This document shows positions 35,458 to 45,470 of a DNA stretch of 64,000 nucleotides, piece after piece. Source of the DNA: Arthrobacter silviterrae (GTDB lineage Bacteria; Actinomycetota; Actinomycetes; Actinomycetales; Micrococcaceae). How positions within the stretch are numbered: position 1 is the stretch's first letter; each line of letters begins with the position of its first letter. Location of the stretch: contig NZ_JAAKZI010000013.1 in the NCBI RefSeq assembly GCF_011045165.1, positions 1 to 64,000 on the forward strand. Reading direction: 5' to 3'. A program made the translations under genes and the position numbers. The notes beneath the pieces were generated by a model. That model had not been told where the DNA came from. It worked only from the letters and a program-made list of their open reading frames with translations, and made no database searches.

Positions 35458-37231
35458 ACTCGAGCACCTCGGAGGCCTCAAGCCATTCCAGCTCCAGCCC
35501 TTCCTTTTCGGCGGCCAGCTCAGCCAATTTCGCGTTCAATTCGCCCAATGCCTCATAGTCGCCCACCTTCGCGGCCATCTGCGTGTGCACCTTCGCCTCC
35601 GACGCCGCAAGCTTGGACAGCTGGCGCTCCACGCGGTTCAGGTTCTTGCGGGCATCGCGCTTTTCCGACTCCGACGGCCCGGCGGCAACAGCGGCGGGTG
35701 CACTTTTCGCGCTAGATGCGGCCAGCGCCTCCCCGCGCAGTTCCAGGTACTGGTCCACTCCCCCGGGCAGCCCGCGCAGCTTGCCGTCGCCCAGCAGCGC
35801 CATCTGGTGGTCGGTGACGCGTTCAAGCAGGTACCGGTCGTGCGAAACCACCACCAGCGTCCCCGGCCAGCCGTCCAGCACGTCCTCCACAGCCGCCAGG
35901 GTGTCCGTGTCCAGGTCATTCGTGGGCTCATCGAGCATCAGCACATTCGGCTCGCCCACCAGCAGGCGCAGCAGCTGCAGCCGCCGCCGCTCGCCGCCGG
36001 ACAGGTCGCGCACGGGCGTCCACTGCTTGTCCTTCGTGAACCCCAGCTGCTCCACCAGCTGCCCCGCCGTCATGTCCTTCCCGCCCACGTCAAAGGAGCG
36101 CTTTTCCCGCTCGATGACCTCCAGCACGCGCAGGTTCATGACGTCGTCCAGCTCGTTCACTTCCTGCGTCAGCACGGCGGTCTGCACGGTCTTGCCCCGC
36201 TTGAGCCGCCCGGACGACGGCGGGACCTCACCGTTGAGCAGCCGCAGCAAGGTGGTCTTTCCCGCACCATTGACGCCCACCAGGCCCAGCCTCTCGCCGG
36301 GGGCCAGGCGCAGCGTGATGTTCTTGAAAATTTCGTTCTCGCCGTAGGACAGGGACACGTTTTCCAGGTCCAGCACGTCCTTGCCCTGGCGCGCCGTGGC
36401 CATGCGGGACAGCGCCACGGTGTCGCGCGGTTCCGGGACGTCGGCAATGAGGTCATTCGCGGCCTCGATGCGGAATTTCGGCTTGGCCGTGCGGGCCGGG
36501 GCGCCGCGGCGCAGCCATGCGAGCTCCTTCTTGACCAGCTGCACACGCTTGGATTCCATGACGGAGTTCATGCGGTCACGCTCGGCCCGGGCAAGCACAT
36601 ACGCCGCATAGCCGCCGTCGAACGGATCAATGACGGCGTCATGCACTTCCCAGGTGCGCGTGCAGACCTCGTCGAGGAACCAGCGGTCGTGCGTGACCAC
36701 CACAAAGGCGCCCTCGTTGGCCCGCCACCGCTGTTGGAGGTGCTTGGCCAGCCACGCCACACCCTCCACGTCCAGGTGGTTGGTGGGCTCGTCGAGCATG
36801 ATGACGTCGTCGTCGCCGATGAGCAGCTTGGCCAGGGCCACGCGGCGCTTCTGCCCGCCGGAGAGCGAGTGGATGTTGGCGTCCCAGTCCACCTCCCCCA
36901 CCAGGGCGCCCATGATCTCGCGGATTTTCGGGTTGGAAGCCCACACGTGGTCCGCTGACTCGCCCACAATCGCGAATCCGACAGTGCTGTCGCCGTCGAG
37001 CACGTCCGACTGGTCCAGGTACCCCACCCGCACCCCGCCGCGCACGGTGACCCGGCCGGAATCGGCGGTTTGGCGCCCGGCCAGCAGCCGCATCAGGGTG
37101 GACTTGCCGTCACCGTTGCGGCCCACAATCCCGATCCTGTCGCCGTCCTCCAGCCCCACCGTCACGCCGTCAAGGACCGTTCGGGTGGCAAAGGCAATGC
37201 TGAGATTTTCCCCGCCAAGGAGATGTGCCAC
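35456..37231 (-). CDS. ABC-F family ATPase (ribosome-associated or Uup-like)
   Basis: About 591 residues with two ABC domains and no membrane segments. The first has GRNGDGKSTLMRLL, LSGGQKRRVALAKLL and MLDEPTNHLD. The second has GVNGAGKTTLLRLL, LSGGERRRLQLLRLL and MLDEPTNDLD. A C-terminal coiled-coil-like tail (KRDARKNLNRVERQLSKL onward, rich in Glu and Lys) fits Uup-type members. ABC-F proteins act on ribosomes rather than in transport. It starts at GTG 37231, 24 bases after ispE, and probably belongs to the rpfB-rsmA-ispE transcription unit. Confidence 0.93.
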   Translation of the reverse strand: MAHLLGGENLSIAFATRTVLDGVTVGLEDGDRIGIVGRNGDGKSTLMRLLAGRQTADSGRVTVRGGVRVGYLDQSDVLDGDSTVGFAIVGESADHVWASNPKIREIMGALVGEVDWDANIHSLSGGQKRRVALAKLLIGDDDVIMLDEPTNHLDVEGVAWLAKHLQQRWRANEGAFVVVTHDRWFLDEVCTRTWEVHDAVIDPFDGGYAAYVLARAERDRMNSVMESKRVQLVKKELAWLRRGAPARTAKPKFRIEAANDLIADVPEPRDTVALSRMATARQGKDVLDLENVSLSYGENEIFKNITLRLAPGERLGLVGVNGAGKTTLLRLLNGEVPPSSGRLKRGKTVQTAVLTQEVNELDDVMNLRVLEVIEREKRSFDVGGKDMTAGQLVEQLGFTKDKQWTPVRDLSGGERRRLQLLRLLVGEPNVLMLDEPTNDLDTDTLAAVEDVLDGWPGTLVVVSHDRYLLERVTDHQMALLGDGKLRGLPGGVDQYLELRGEALAASSAKSAPAAVAAGPSESEKRDARKNLNRVERQLSKLAASEAKVHTQMAAKVGDYEALGELNAKLAELAAEKEGLELEWLEASEVLE

Positions 37232-37255
37232 GTCAAACCACTTTCATTGAGGAAT

Positions 37256-38299
37256 TCATGCGTCAAAAATTCGTTGGGCCCCATGCACGGGGCCCTGCAC
37301 GGCCAGCGCGTGGTGCCCGGCGTCGGCCAGCCCGGCAGCGAGCTCCGCGGCGTGTTCGGCGTCGAGCGCCAGCATGGCCACGGTGGGCCCGGAGCCGGAA
37401 ACCAGCACCGCCAGCGCGCCGCGGTCCCGGCCGGCCTGCAGCGTGTGGTGCAGGGCGGGGGCCAGGTGCAGCGCCGCGGACTGGAGGTCGTTGACCAAAA
37501 ACGGGGCCAGCCTGGCCGCATCCCCGGCCCGGAGCGCGGCCAGGATGCGCGGGTCCACCTGCTCCGGCGCGGCGGGCTCGGCCCCCTTCCGGAGGGTGTC
37601 CAGCGCGCCGTAGACCACCGGCGTCGACAGTCCCAGGGGCGACTGCACCAGCACCCAGTGCATCGGCTCCGGCGCCAGGGCCGCGGTGAGCTTGTCCCCC
37701 ACCCCAAGTCCGACGGCGGCGCCCCCCAACAGCGCGAACGGCACGTCCGCGCCGAGCTCGCTGCCGAGGTGGGAGAGTTCCTCCCGGGAGAGGCCGGCAT
37801 GCCAGAGCGCGTCGCAGGCAACCAGCGTTGCCGCAGCGTCCGCCGAGCCGCCGCCCATGCCGCCGGCGATGGGGACGTGCTTGGTGATTTCCAGGTGCAC
37901 GCCGCAGGGGTTTTCGCTGATGTCCGCCACGAGCTGCGCTGCCCGGACGGCCAGGTTGCTCCCGTCAAGCGGGATGCCGGCCAGCAGTTCCGGGGCCAGC
38001 GAGCTGTTGGGGCTGACGCTGACGGTGACGTCCTGCGCCGGGGTGCCGGGTTTCGCCGTCGCCTGTACCTCTTCATACAACGAGACGGCCAGGTAGGTGC
38101 TGGCCACCGAATGGTAGCCGTCCTCGCGCAGCGGGCCCACGCGGAAGGAGGCGTTGATCTTGCCGGGCGCGCGGACGCGGACGTGGCGGGGGCGGCCGGC
38201 CCAGTCGTAGTCCGGGCTGTCGGGGCCCTGGATGATGCCGGGCGGGCCGGGCGGCATGCGGCCGGGCGGGCCGGCGGAGCGGGTGTTCTTGGGGTTCAC
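37256..38299 (-). CDS. ispE: 4-diphosphocytidyl-2-C-methyl-D-erythritol kinase
   Basis: About 347 residues, a GHMP kinase of the MEP isoprenoid pathway. RVRAPGKINASFRVG is motif 1, PIAGGMGGGSADAAATL is the ATP-binding GHMP motif, and VLVSGSGPTVAML is motif 3. The first 38 residues (Pro/Gly-rich, with PPGRMPPGPPG) extend beyond the usual start, so a later start is possible. GTG 38299 lies six bases after the rsmA stop, the usual rsmA-ispE coupling. Confidence 0.94.
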   Translation of the reverse strand: MNPKNTRSAGPPGRMPPGPPGIIQGPDSPDYDWAGRPRHVRVRAPGKINASFRVGPLREDGYHSVASTYLAVSLYEEVQATAKPGTPAQDVTVSVSPNSSLAPELLAGIPLDGSNLAVRAAQLVADISENPCGVHLEITKHVPIAGGMGGGSADAAATLVACDALWHAGLSREELSHLGSELGADVPFALLGGAAVGLGVGDKLTAALAPEPMHWVLVQSPLGLSTPVVYGALDTLRKGAEPAAPEQVDPRILAALRAGDAARLAPFLVNDLQSAALHLAPALHHTLQAGRDRGALAVLVSGSGPTVAMLALDAEHAAELAAGLADAGHHALAVQGPVHGAQRIFDA

Positions 38300-38304
38300 T
38301 GCTG

Positions 38305-39183
38305 CTACGCCACCAGCGGGATTTTGGCTTCGGCGATGCGGGCGAAGGCGTGCACGTCGATGACTTCGCCGCGGGCGCTGGGGTCCACGCCGGCTATGCG
38401 CAGGTACTTCTCCGCCTCTGCCGCGCCGCCGGCCCAGCCCGCCAAGGCCGCGCGGAGGGTCTTGCGTCGCTGGGCGAAGGCGGCATCGATCACGGCAAAC
38501 ACTTCCTGCCGGCTGGCGCGCGTCACAGGTGGCTCGCGGCGGGTGAATTCCACCAGGCCGGAGGAGATTTTCGGGGCCGGCCAGAACACGTTCATGCCGA
38601 TCACCCCCGCCTTGCGCATCTGCGAATACCAGGCGCCCTTGACCGAGGGCACGCCGTACGTTTTGGAGCCGGGGCCCGCCACCATGCGGTCCGCCACCTC
38701 GTCCTGGACCATGACCAGCCCGTGGTTGAGGGAGGGGAAGTGTTCCAGCAGGTGCAGCACCACGGGCACGGCCACGTTGTAGGGCAGGTTGGCCACGAGT
38801 GCTGTGGGAACGGCCGGCAGCTCGGTGACGCGCATGGCGTCGGAAAGCACCACGTCCAGGTTGGCTGCCTGGTCAGGGCGGAAGGCCTGCACCGTGGAAG
38901 GCAGCTTGGCGGCCAGGACGGGGTCAATTTCGACGGCGACCACGCGCGCCGCGGCGTCGAGCAGTCCCAGTGTCAGGGAGCCCAGCCCGGGCCCCACCTC
39001 CAGGACGGTCTCGGCCGGGTCAACCTTCGCGGCGGCCACGATGCGGCGGATCGTGTTGCCGTCAATGACAAAGTTCTGGCCCAGCGTTTTGGTGGGGCGC
39101 ACGCCTATTTCCTCCGCAAGCCGGCGGATTTCGGTGGCGCCGAGGAGCGGCTGGGTTGCGGGGCTGGGCTGGGGCAAGGTCAC
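38305..39183 (-). CDS. rsmA: 16S rRNA dimethyladenosine methyltransferase
   Basis: About 292 residues. It dimethylates two adjacent adenines near the 3' end of 16S r[30 protein letters not shown] (SAM-binding motif I) and [13 protein letters not shown] (motif IV, NLPY) are diagnostic. Start GTG 39183. It follows rpfB, from which it is separated by a large hairpin, and precedes ispE. Confidence 0.96.
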   Translation of the reverse strand: MTLPQPSPATQPLLGATEIRRLAEEIGVRPTKTLGQNFVIDGNTIRRIVAAAKVDPAETVLEVGPGLGSLTLGLLDAAARVVAVEIDPVLAAKLPSTVQAFRPDQAANLDVVLSDAMRVTELPAVPTALVANLPYNVAVPVVLHLLEHFPSLNHGLVMVQDEVADRMVAGPGSKTYGVPSVKGAWYSQMRKAGVIGMNVFWPAPKISSGLVEFTRREPPVTRASRQEVFAVIDAAFAQRRKTLRAALAGWAGGAAEAEKYLRIAGVDPSARGEVIDVHAFARIAEAKIPLVA

Positions 39184-39231
39184 CGCTCAATGGTATCCGT
39201 TATTGATCGCACCCCTCGCGGCCCCCCTTAA

Positions 39232-39304
39232 CAACTGTGAGTCAGTAGTTGCAGTGGAAACCGCTTTCACGGGGTCATTTTCTGCAACTACTGACTCACA
39301 GTTG
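39232..39304 (-). terminator. Large hairpin between rpfB and rsmA
   Basis: A perfect 23-bp inverted repeat (left arm 39232-39254, right arm 39282-39304, loop 27 bases; the arm includes GTGAGTCAGTAGTTGCAG) begins four bases after the rpfB stop on the minus strand. It has no U run, so it may be a factor-dependent terminator, an RNA-processing site or an mRNA-stabilising structure that uncouples rpfB from rsmA. Confidence 0.6.
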
Positions 39305-39307
39305 GGG

Positions 39308-40477
<1,170 letters not shown>

Positions 40478-40509
40478 CTACTAGAGCACCCGGGCACGGG
40501 GAAGTACGG

Positions 40510-40553
40510 GAAAATTGCACAGCGCGGCCCCAGCTTGGTGCCCTGCAATTTTC
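40510..40553 (-). promoter_or_regulatory. Hairpin in the rpfB leader
   Basis: GAAAATTGCA (40510-40519) and TGCAATTTTC (40544-40553) form a perfect 10-bp stem about 45 bases before the rpfB start. On the minus strand the stem ends in TTTTC, which would suit an attenuator. I found no match to known riboswitch consensus parts. Confidence 0.45.
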
Positions 40554-41100
40554 AACCTCAAGAACGGTTGCCACAGGCCCAAAATGAACGGTGGGCCAAG
40601 CAGCATTTCATCCGTTGGTCTTCCCCGACCACGGCTAATAGTCCCCCAGCGTAACCCAATCGTTATCAATAAGACAAGGAAAGGTAACGGTTAAAGTCCC
40701 TCATTGGGCGTTCCGGGCGCTGCCGACCGGTGCGACATTACCCCTCAGTAGCTTCTTTTGGGCGGTTAGTTTGGTGTGCTGTTTTTGTGCCATGGATTGC
40801 ACCGTGCCACTGTTTGCCTGGCGGGGATTCTGGCTTTCTGGGCATCCTTTCGGCGGCCTGATGCGGGCGCTTCTTTCCGACGACAACGGTGCCGAAGCGG
40901 CCAACACGCAGGGGTCTCTCAAAATTTTTTCAAAATTCAAGGTTAAAGTTCCGCAAAGGGCCTTACGCCTGCCGTTCCAGGCACGACGGCGGCTGGCCGT
41001 TTCCGCCGCATTTTTTGGCCGTCCCGCGCCGTTGGAATTGATGGATTCCGGCATCGTGGTCCGGGGTGGTTTCGAGGCGGCTCCGCCAAACGGTTCGCGA

Positions 41101-41188
41101 ACTTTCCTGTGGGGCCGAACCCATGTCGAGTTCTGCCCCCAGTGCACCCGGGGCGAAACTCAGCCTGGGTTTCGCCCCAGCGGGAAGT
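41101..41188 (+). repeat. 88-bp palindromic element, copy C
   Basis: Ends ACTTTCCTGTGGGG and CCCCAGCGGGAAGT, same orientation as copy A. The centre GTGCACCCGGGG is conserved. The inner arms (TTCTGCCCC against GGGGCGAAA) carry mismatches, so this copy is more decayed. Confidence 0.82.
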
Positions 41189-41322
41189 CCAGCATGGCCA
41201 GTGCCGGGGGCGGTGCCTCGCAATGGCCAGCACCGTTTGACGCTCCATCACCTTTCGGGGTGTTTTTGCCAACCCTCCCTCACCAACTGCGGGACCATGC
41301 GCAGGAGGTGCCCCGATTGGAA

Positions 41323-41395
41323 CCGAGCGTCGGGGAAAAGACCGCAGAAAGTGACCGAGCGTCGGGGAAAAGACCGCAAAAAGTGATGGAGCGTC
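41323..41395 (+). repeat. 32-bp tandem repeat downstream of tatD
   Basis: CCGAGCGTCGGGGAAAAGAC-type units start at 41323 and 41355, with a partial third unit (GGAGCGTCGGGG) at 41387; the period is 32 bp. It ends about 15 bases before the tatD stop codon. Confidence 0.75.
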
Positions 41396-41409
41396 GGGGG
41401 GTCGGGGGG

Positions 41410-42528
41410 TTAGGAGTCCCAGGAGCCGTAGACCGCCTCCGTGTTGCTCCGCAGCAGCATCCCCAAATCAGCCAGGTCGCGGCCCAGCAATTGTGCCATG
41501 GATTGCACCGTGTACGGCAGCATATAGCTGGCATTGGGGCGCCCCCGGTGCGGATGCGGGGTCAAAAACGGCGCATCGGTTTCCACCAGCAACAGCGCCG
41601 GATCGGCCACCGCCAGCGCGTCGCGCAAGTTCTGCGCATTCTTGAACGTCAACGTCCCCGAAAAGGACATGTACCAACCATTCTCGTTGCAGATTTTCGC
41701 CAGTTCCGCGTCGCCGGAGAAGCAATGAAAAACCACGCACGACGGCGCCCCCTCCTCCCGCAGTACCGTCACCACATCGCTGTGGGCGTCACGGTCGTGG
41801 ATCTGCAGTGCCAGCGAGCGCCGCTTGGCAATGTCGATGTGGCGCCGGAAGGAATACTTCTGGTCCGCAATGCCGTCCGGCCCGGTCCGGAAATAGTCCA
41901 GCCCCGTTTCGCCGATGGCCCGGATGCGGGGGTGGGCCGCCATCGCGTCAATTTCCTCCAGCGCCGCCTCCAGGGCTGAGCCGCCTGCGGACGAGGGCAC
42001 CCCGGCCAGTTCTGGCGCGTCGTTCGGGTGGATCGCCACGGCTCCCAGCACGCGCGGATCCAGGTCCACCGCCTCCACCGTAAAGCGGGACGATTCCAAG
42101 TCGCAGCCAACCTGGACGGCCCCGGCAATGCCCACGGCCTCCGCGGCGTCGAGCGCATCCTTCAGGGCCACGAGCGAATCACCGAAGTCGAAATGGGTGT
42201 GGTTGTCGTGCACCGGCACGGGCAGCGGGGTGGGCGCGGGCGCAAAGGACGGCCGGGAGTCGCGCCGGGACCCACCGCCGGCACCCGGGGCACCGACCGC
42301 GGCGTCGCTAGGGGCCCCCGCGGCACCGACCGGACCGTCACGCAGGGCACCCGGGGCACCGACCGCGCCCGCACCCCGGGAACCGGCCGCGCCGTCGCCC
42401 GGGGCACCGTGGATACCGACGGCACCCGCACTAGCCGCACTAGCCGCACCCTCGGCACCTGTGGAAGCGCCGCCGTCGTCCTTGAAAACGTCGCGGCGGT
42501 AGGGGCGGGGAATCTCGGGGGTGCACAT
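41410..42528 (-). CDS. tatD: TatD-family metal-dependent hydrolase with long disordered N-terminus
   Basis: About 372 residues from ATG 42528. The TatD core starts near residue 95 with VHDNHTHFDFGDS (metal-binding HxH). It continues with AVAIHPNDAPE, AIGETGLDYFRTG, LQIHDRDAHSD, VVFHCFSGDAELA and LLLVETDAPFLTP, so all metal ligands are present. The preceding 80 residues or so are Ala/Gly-rich, with collagen-like GAxGAP units (GAVGIHGAP, GAVGAPGAL), not found in typical TatD. The ATG has no ribosome site but a TATATT box ends eight bases upstream, so a leaderless mRNA is possible. It is divergent from moxR. Confidence 0.9.
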   Translation of the reverse strand: MCTPEIPRPYRRDVFKDDGGASTGAEGAASAASAGAVGIHGAPGDGAAGSRGAGAVGAPGALRDGPVGAAGAPSDAAVGAPGAGGGSRRDSRPSFAPAPTPLPVPVHDNHTHFDFGDSLVALKDALDAAEAVGIAGAVQVGCDLESSRFTVEAVDLDPRVLGAVAIHPNDAPELAGVPSSAGGSALEAALEEIDAMAAHPRIRAIGETGLDYFRTGPDGIADQKYSFRRHIDIAKRRSLALQIHDRDAHSDVVTVLREEGAPSCVVFHCFSGDAELAKICNENGWYMSFSGTLTFKNAQNLRDALAVADPALLLVETDAPFLTPHPHRGRPNASYMLPYTVQSMAQLLGRDLADLGMLLRSNTEAVYGSWDS

Positions 42529-42541
42529 ATTTGTCAAATAT
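42527..42541. promoter_or_regulatory. Inverted repeat at the tatD start
   Basis: ATATTTG and CAAATAT flank a single central base and overlap both the tatD ATG and its possible -10 box (TATATT, minus strand). It could be an operator in the tatD-moxR divergent region. Confidence 0.35.
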
Positions 42542-42643
42542 ACCCATCCGGAGCCGGTCGAGCTCAGCCGAACGGGCCCAACGATAGTAGCGTGGATCAC
42601 AACCGTATAAACGTGGCAGTCCACAAGACCCGAAAGGTTGGGC

Positions 42644-43852
42644 ATGCACCCGCGCGAAACTCTGACGGCGGCAGGAATATCCCGCCCGTCCCAGCTGGAA
42701 AGCACCGCTTCGGCGAGCCAAAACGGCCAAAAACCCGCACCCATGGGCTCCGAACGGTTTGCGGAGCTGAGCCGGGACATCATGGCCGCCATGAACACGG
42801 TGATTGACGGCAAGGGCGAGGCCGTGGAGCTGGCGCTGACCGTGCTCCTGGCCCGCGGGCACCTGCTGCTCGAGGACGTGCCGGGCGTGGGCAAGACCCT
42901 GCTGGCGAAGGCGCTGGCCCGCACCCTTGACTGCTCCGTCAGCCGCATCCAGTTCACCCCGGACCTGCTCCCCAGCGACATCACGGGCGTGTCCATCTAC
43001 AACCAGTCGGAGCAGAGTTTCGAGTTCCGCCCGGGCGCCATTTTCGCCAACCTGGTCATCGGCGACGAGATCAACCGCGCCTCCGCCAAGACCCAGTCCG
43101 CGCTGCTGGAGTCCATGGAGGAGCACCAGGTGACGGTCGATGGGATGTCGTACAGGCTGCAGGAGCCGTTCATGGTGATCGCCACCCAGAACCCCATCGA
43201 GATGGAGGGCACCTACCCGCTCCCCGAGGCGCAGCGCGACCGCTTCATGGCCCGGATTTCCATGGGCTACCCGGACACCGTGGCGGAGCTGGCGATGCTG
43301 GAAACCCACCAGTCCGTGAACCCGCTCGACGCCGTTCAGGCCGCGGCTTCCAGCGCGGAGGTCGCCGCCATGCTCGACGTCGTTGCCGCCACGCATGTGT
43401 CCGCCGCCGTCAAGGAATACACCGTGGCGCTGGGCCAGGCCACCCGCGCCAGTGCTCAGCTGCGCCTCGGGGCCAGCCCGCGGGCGCTGCTGCAGCTGCT
43501 GCGCGCGGCGAAGGCGTCCGCGGCGCTGGCCGGGCGCGGCTTTGTGCTCCCCGACGACATCCGCGACTTGGCCGAACCCGTCCTGGCCCACCGCCTGATT
43601 GTGGAGCGCCGGGCCGCCGGCACGGGCACCACCGCCGCGGACGTCATTGCCGATGCGCTGGCCCGGATTCCGGTGCCGGCGCAGGCTTCACGGTCTTCGG
43701 GGTCCGCTGCGCAGGGTGCGAGGCCCGGGGTGGCCGGTGCGTGGCTGGGGCGGTCTCCCGAGTCGACGGGGACTGCGACCCAGGGAGCACCCGTCCGGCC
43801 GGCCCAGCCGCCGCAGCCCGCCCGGCCGCCAGTCCAGCCCGGAGCGAGGTAG
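42644..43852 (+). CDS. MoxR-family AAA+ ATPase
   Basis: About 402 residues from ATG 42644, with AAAGG six bases upstream. HLLLEDVPGVGKTLLAKALA is Walker A, LVIGDEINRASAKTQSALLE is Walker B, ATQNPIEMEGTYPLPEAQRD is sensor 1 and the family hallmark, and ASPRALLQLLRAAKA is sensor 2. MoxR proteins act as chaperones for neighbouring VWA/DUF58 proteins. A Pro/Gln-rich tail of about 50 residues is added. It is the first gene of the moxR-DUF58-transglutaminase operon. Confidence 0.93.
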   Translation: MHPRETLTAAGISRPSQLESTASASQNGQKPAPMGSERFAELSRDIMAAMNTVIDGKGEAVELALTVLLARGHLLLEDVPGVGKTLLAKALARTLDCSVSRIQFTPDLLPSDITGVSIYNQSEQSFEFRPGAIFANLVIGDEINRASAKTQSALLESMEEHQVTVDGMSYRLQEPFMVIATQNPIEMEGTYPLPEAQRDRFMARISMGYPDTVAELAMLETHQSVNPLDAVQAAASSAEVAAMLDVVAATHVSAAVKEYTVALGQATRASAQLRLGASPRALLQLLRAAKASAALAGRGFVLPDDIRDLAEPVLAHRLIVERRAAGTGTTAADVIADALARIPVPAQASRSSGSAAQGARPGVAGAWLGRSPESTGTATQGAPVRPAQPPQPARPPVQPGAR

Positions 43853-43958
43853 GGGCCATGGCTGGCGGAGCGGCGGGAGCACGGAAAGCGCCACGCCCAG
43901 AACCACGCACAGCGCCACGCCCAGAACCACGGGCCACGGAACCGAACGGAGCCTGCCC

Positions 43959-45470
43959 ATGGCCCTGATTCCGGACCGGATCTTCCGCCCGCGCGGCTGG
44001 CTGCTGATCGCCGCCGGCCTGTTGGCCCTGCTGCTGGCCGCCGTCATGGGCCGCCGCGACCTCCTGGTGGTGGCCATCTTCCTGATCGCCCTGCCCCTGC
44101 TGGCGAGCGCCGGCCTGCGCTTCTTCGCCCCCGGATTCACCGTCAGCCGCCGCTTTTTCCCCGCCTTCGTGGAGGCCGGGACCACCGCGCAAGTGACGCT
44201 CGACGTCCGCGGGCACACCCCCGGCGGCGCCCGCGCCCGCATCACCGAGGATCTCCCGGCGCACCTGGTGGACGTCCCGCGCTTCGACTACCCCAACCCC
44301 GTGGCCCCGCGCAGCCTCCTCAGCAGCTACTCCTACTACCTCCACCCCAGCCGCCGCGGCGTGTTCACCATCGGCCCGCTCACGGCCAGGTTCGGCGACC
44401 CCTTCGACGTGGCGCTTCTCAAGCGAAGGCTCGACGACGGCGACCCCCTCACCGTGGCGCCCGCGGCCGTGGTGCTGCCCGAGATTTCGCTGACGGGCGG
44501 GCGCGGGCAGGACGGTTCACGCATGACCCGGCAGCAGGCAAACCCCAGCGACGACGACGTCATGACGCGCGAATACCGCCACGGCGACCCCCTCCGCCGG
44601 GTCCACTGGCCGGCCACGGCACGCCAGGGCAAACTCATGGTCCGCGCCGAGGAATCGGTCACCACGCCGGAGTCCGCGCTGGTGCTTGACCAGCGGCTGT
44701 GGGCGTACGGCGGCGCCAGCAAGTCGATGCATGCCTCGGACGCACTGCTCAGTTCGCCGTCCTTTGAATGGGCGGTGGTGGCAGCCGTGTCGATTGCCGC
44801 GCACCTGCTCGATCGCGGCTACACCCTGCGCGTGCTCGACGACCAGGGCGGGCCCGGGTTCGCTGCATCCGCCTCCGCGCATGAGCCGGACCGGGAGGAC
44901 TTTGCCGGGCAGTCGGGCTCGCTGGCCGTGGCGCAGTCGCTGGCCGCGGTGGAACTGACCGCCCGGGGGCCGCGCGCACGGACGGCCGCCAAGGTGGCGA
45001 GTGATCACGTCCGCACCGAATCCCGGAGTGAATCCCGCACCGAATCACAGGTCCCGCTGGCCGAACTCCTCGTTGACAAGCTCGTCCAGACCCGGCGCCG
45101 CGGCCCCCTCGTCGCCATCACCGGACTGCTGACGATGGCCGACGCCGCCGTCCTGGCCGCCGCCACCGAAGCGGCCGAGGGCGCCTTTGCACTCATGGTC
45201 TGCACCGACACCCGCGACGCCGCCGAACCCCTGGCCGTGCTCCACCGCGCCGGCTGGCAGGCCGTGGCCGTGGCGCCGGGCACCGCCCTCCTTGACGCCT
45301 GGTCAGACCTGGACGCGCCCATCCCGATTCCAAGCCCCACCAACGGACAGCTCCACCCCGCCCATGCCAACGCGGCCCACCCAAACACCGCCCGCCCCAA
45401 CACCGCCCACCCCAACACCGCCCACCCCAACACCGCCCACGCGGCCGCCACGGACGGAGGCCAACCATGA
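43959..45470 (+). CDS. DUF58 membrane protein
   Basis: About 503 residues from ATG 43959, with GGAG seven bases upstream. Two N-terminal membrane helices (WLLIAAGLLALLLAAVMG and DLLVVAIFLIALPLLASAG) are followed by a beta-rich region. The DUF58 signature is REYRHGDPLRRVHWPATARQ followed by KLMVRAEE. The C-terminus ends with five near-identical HPNTA/RPNTA units. In this operon type DUF58 proteins work with MoxR and a TgpA-like transglutaminase on the cell surface; the exact role is unknown. It overlaps the next gene by four bases (ATGA). Confidence 0.88.
   Translation: MALIPDRIFRPRGWLLIAAGLLALLLAAVMGRRDLLVVAIFLIALPLLASAGLRFFAPGFTVSRRFFPAFVEAGTTAQVTLDVRGHTPGGARARITEDLPAHLVDVPRFDYPNPVAPRSLLSSYSYYLHPSRRGVFTIGPLTARFGDPFDVALLKRRLDDGDPLTVAPAAVVLPEISLTGGRGQDGSRMTRQQANPSDDDVMTREYRHGDPLRRVHWPATARQGKLMVRAEESVTTPESALVLDQRLWAYGGASKSMHASDALLSSPSFEWAVVAAVSIAAHLLDRGYTLRVLDDQGGPGFAASASAHEPDREDFAGQSGSLAVAQSLAAVELTARGPRARTAAKVASDHVRTESRSESRTESQVPLAELLVDKLVQTRRRGPLVAITGLLTMADAAVLAAATEAAEGAFALMVCTDTRDAAEPLAVLHRAGWQAVAVAPGTALLDAWSDLDAPIPIPSPTNGQLHPAHANAAHPNTARPNTAHPNTAHPNTAHAAATDGGQP

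Noticed and set aside
40771-41979. 402-codon ORF across the rpfB-tatD gap
   Set aside because: It runs through the 88-bp palindrome and the tandem repeat and then antisense to tatD. No ribosome site or family pattern.
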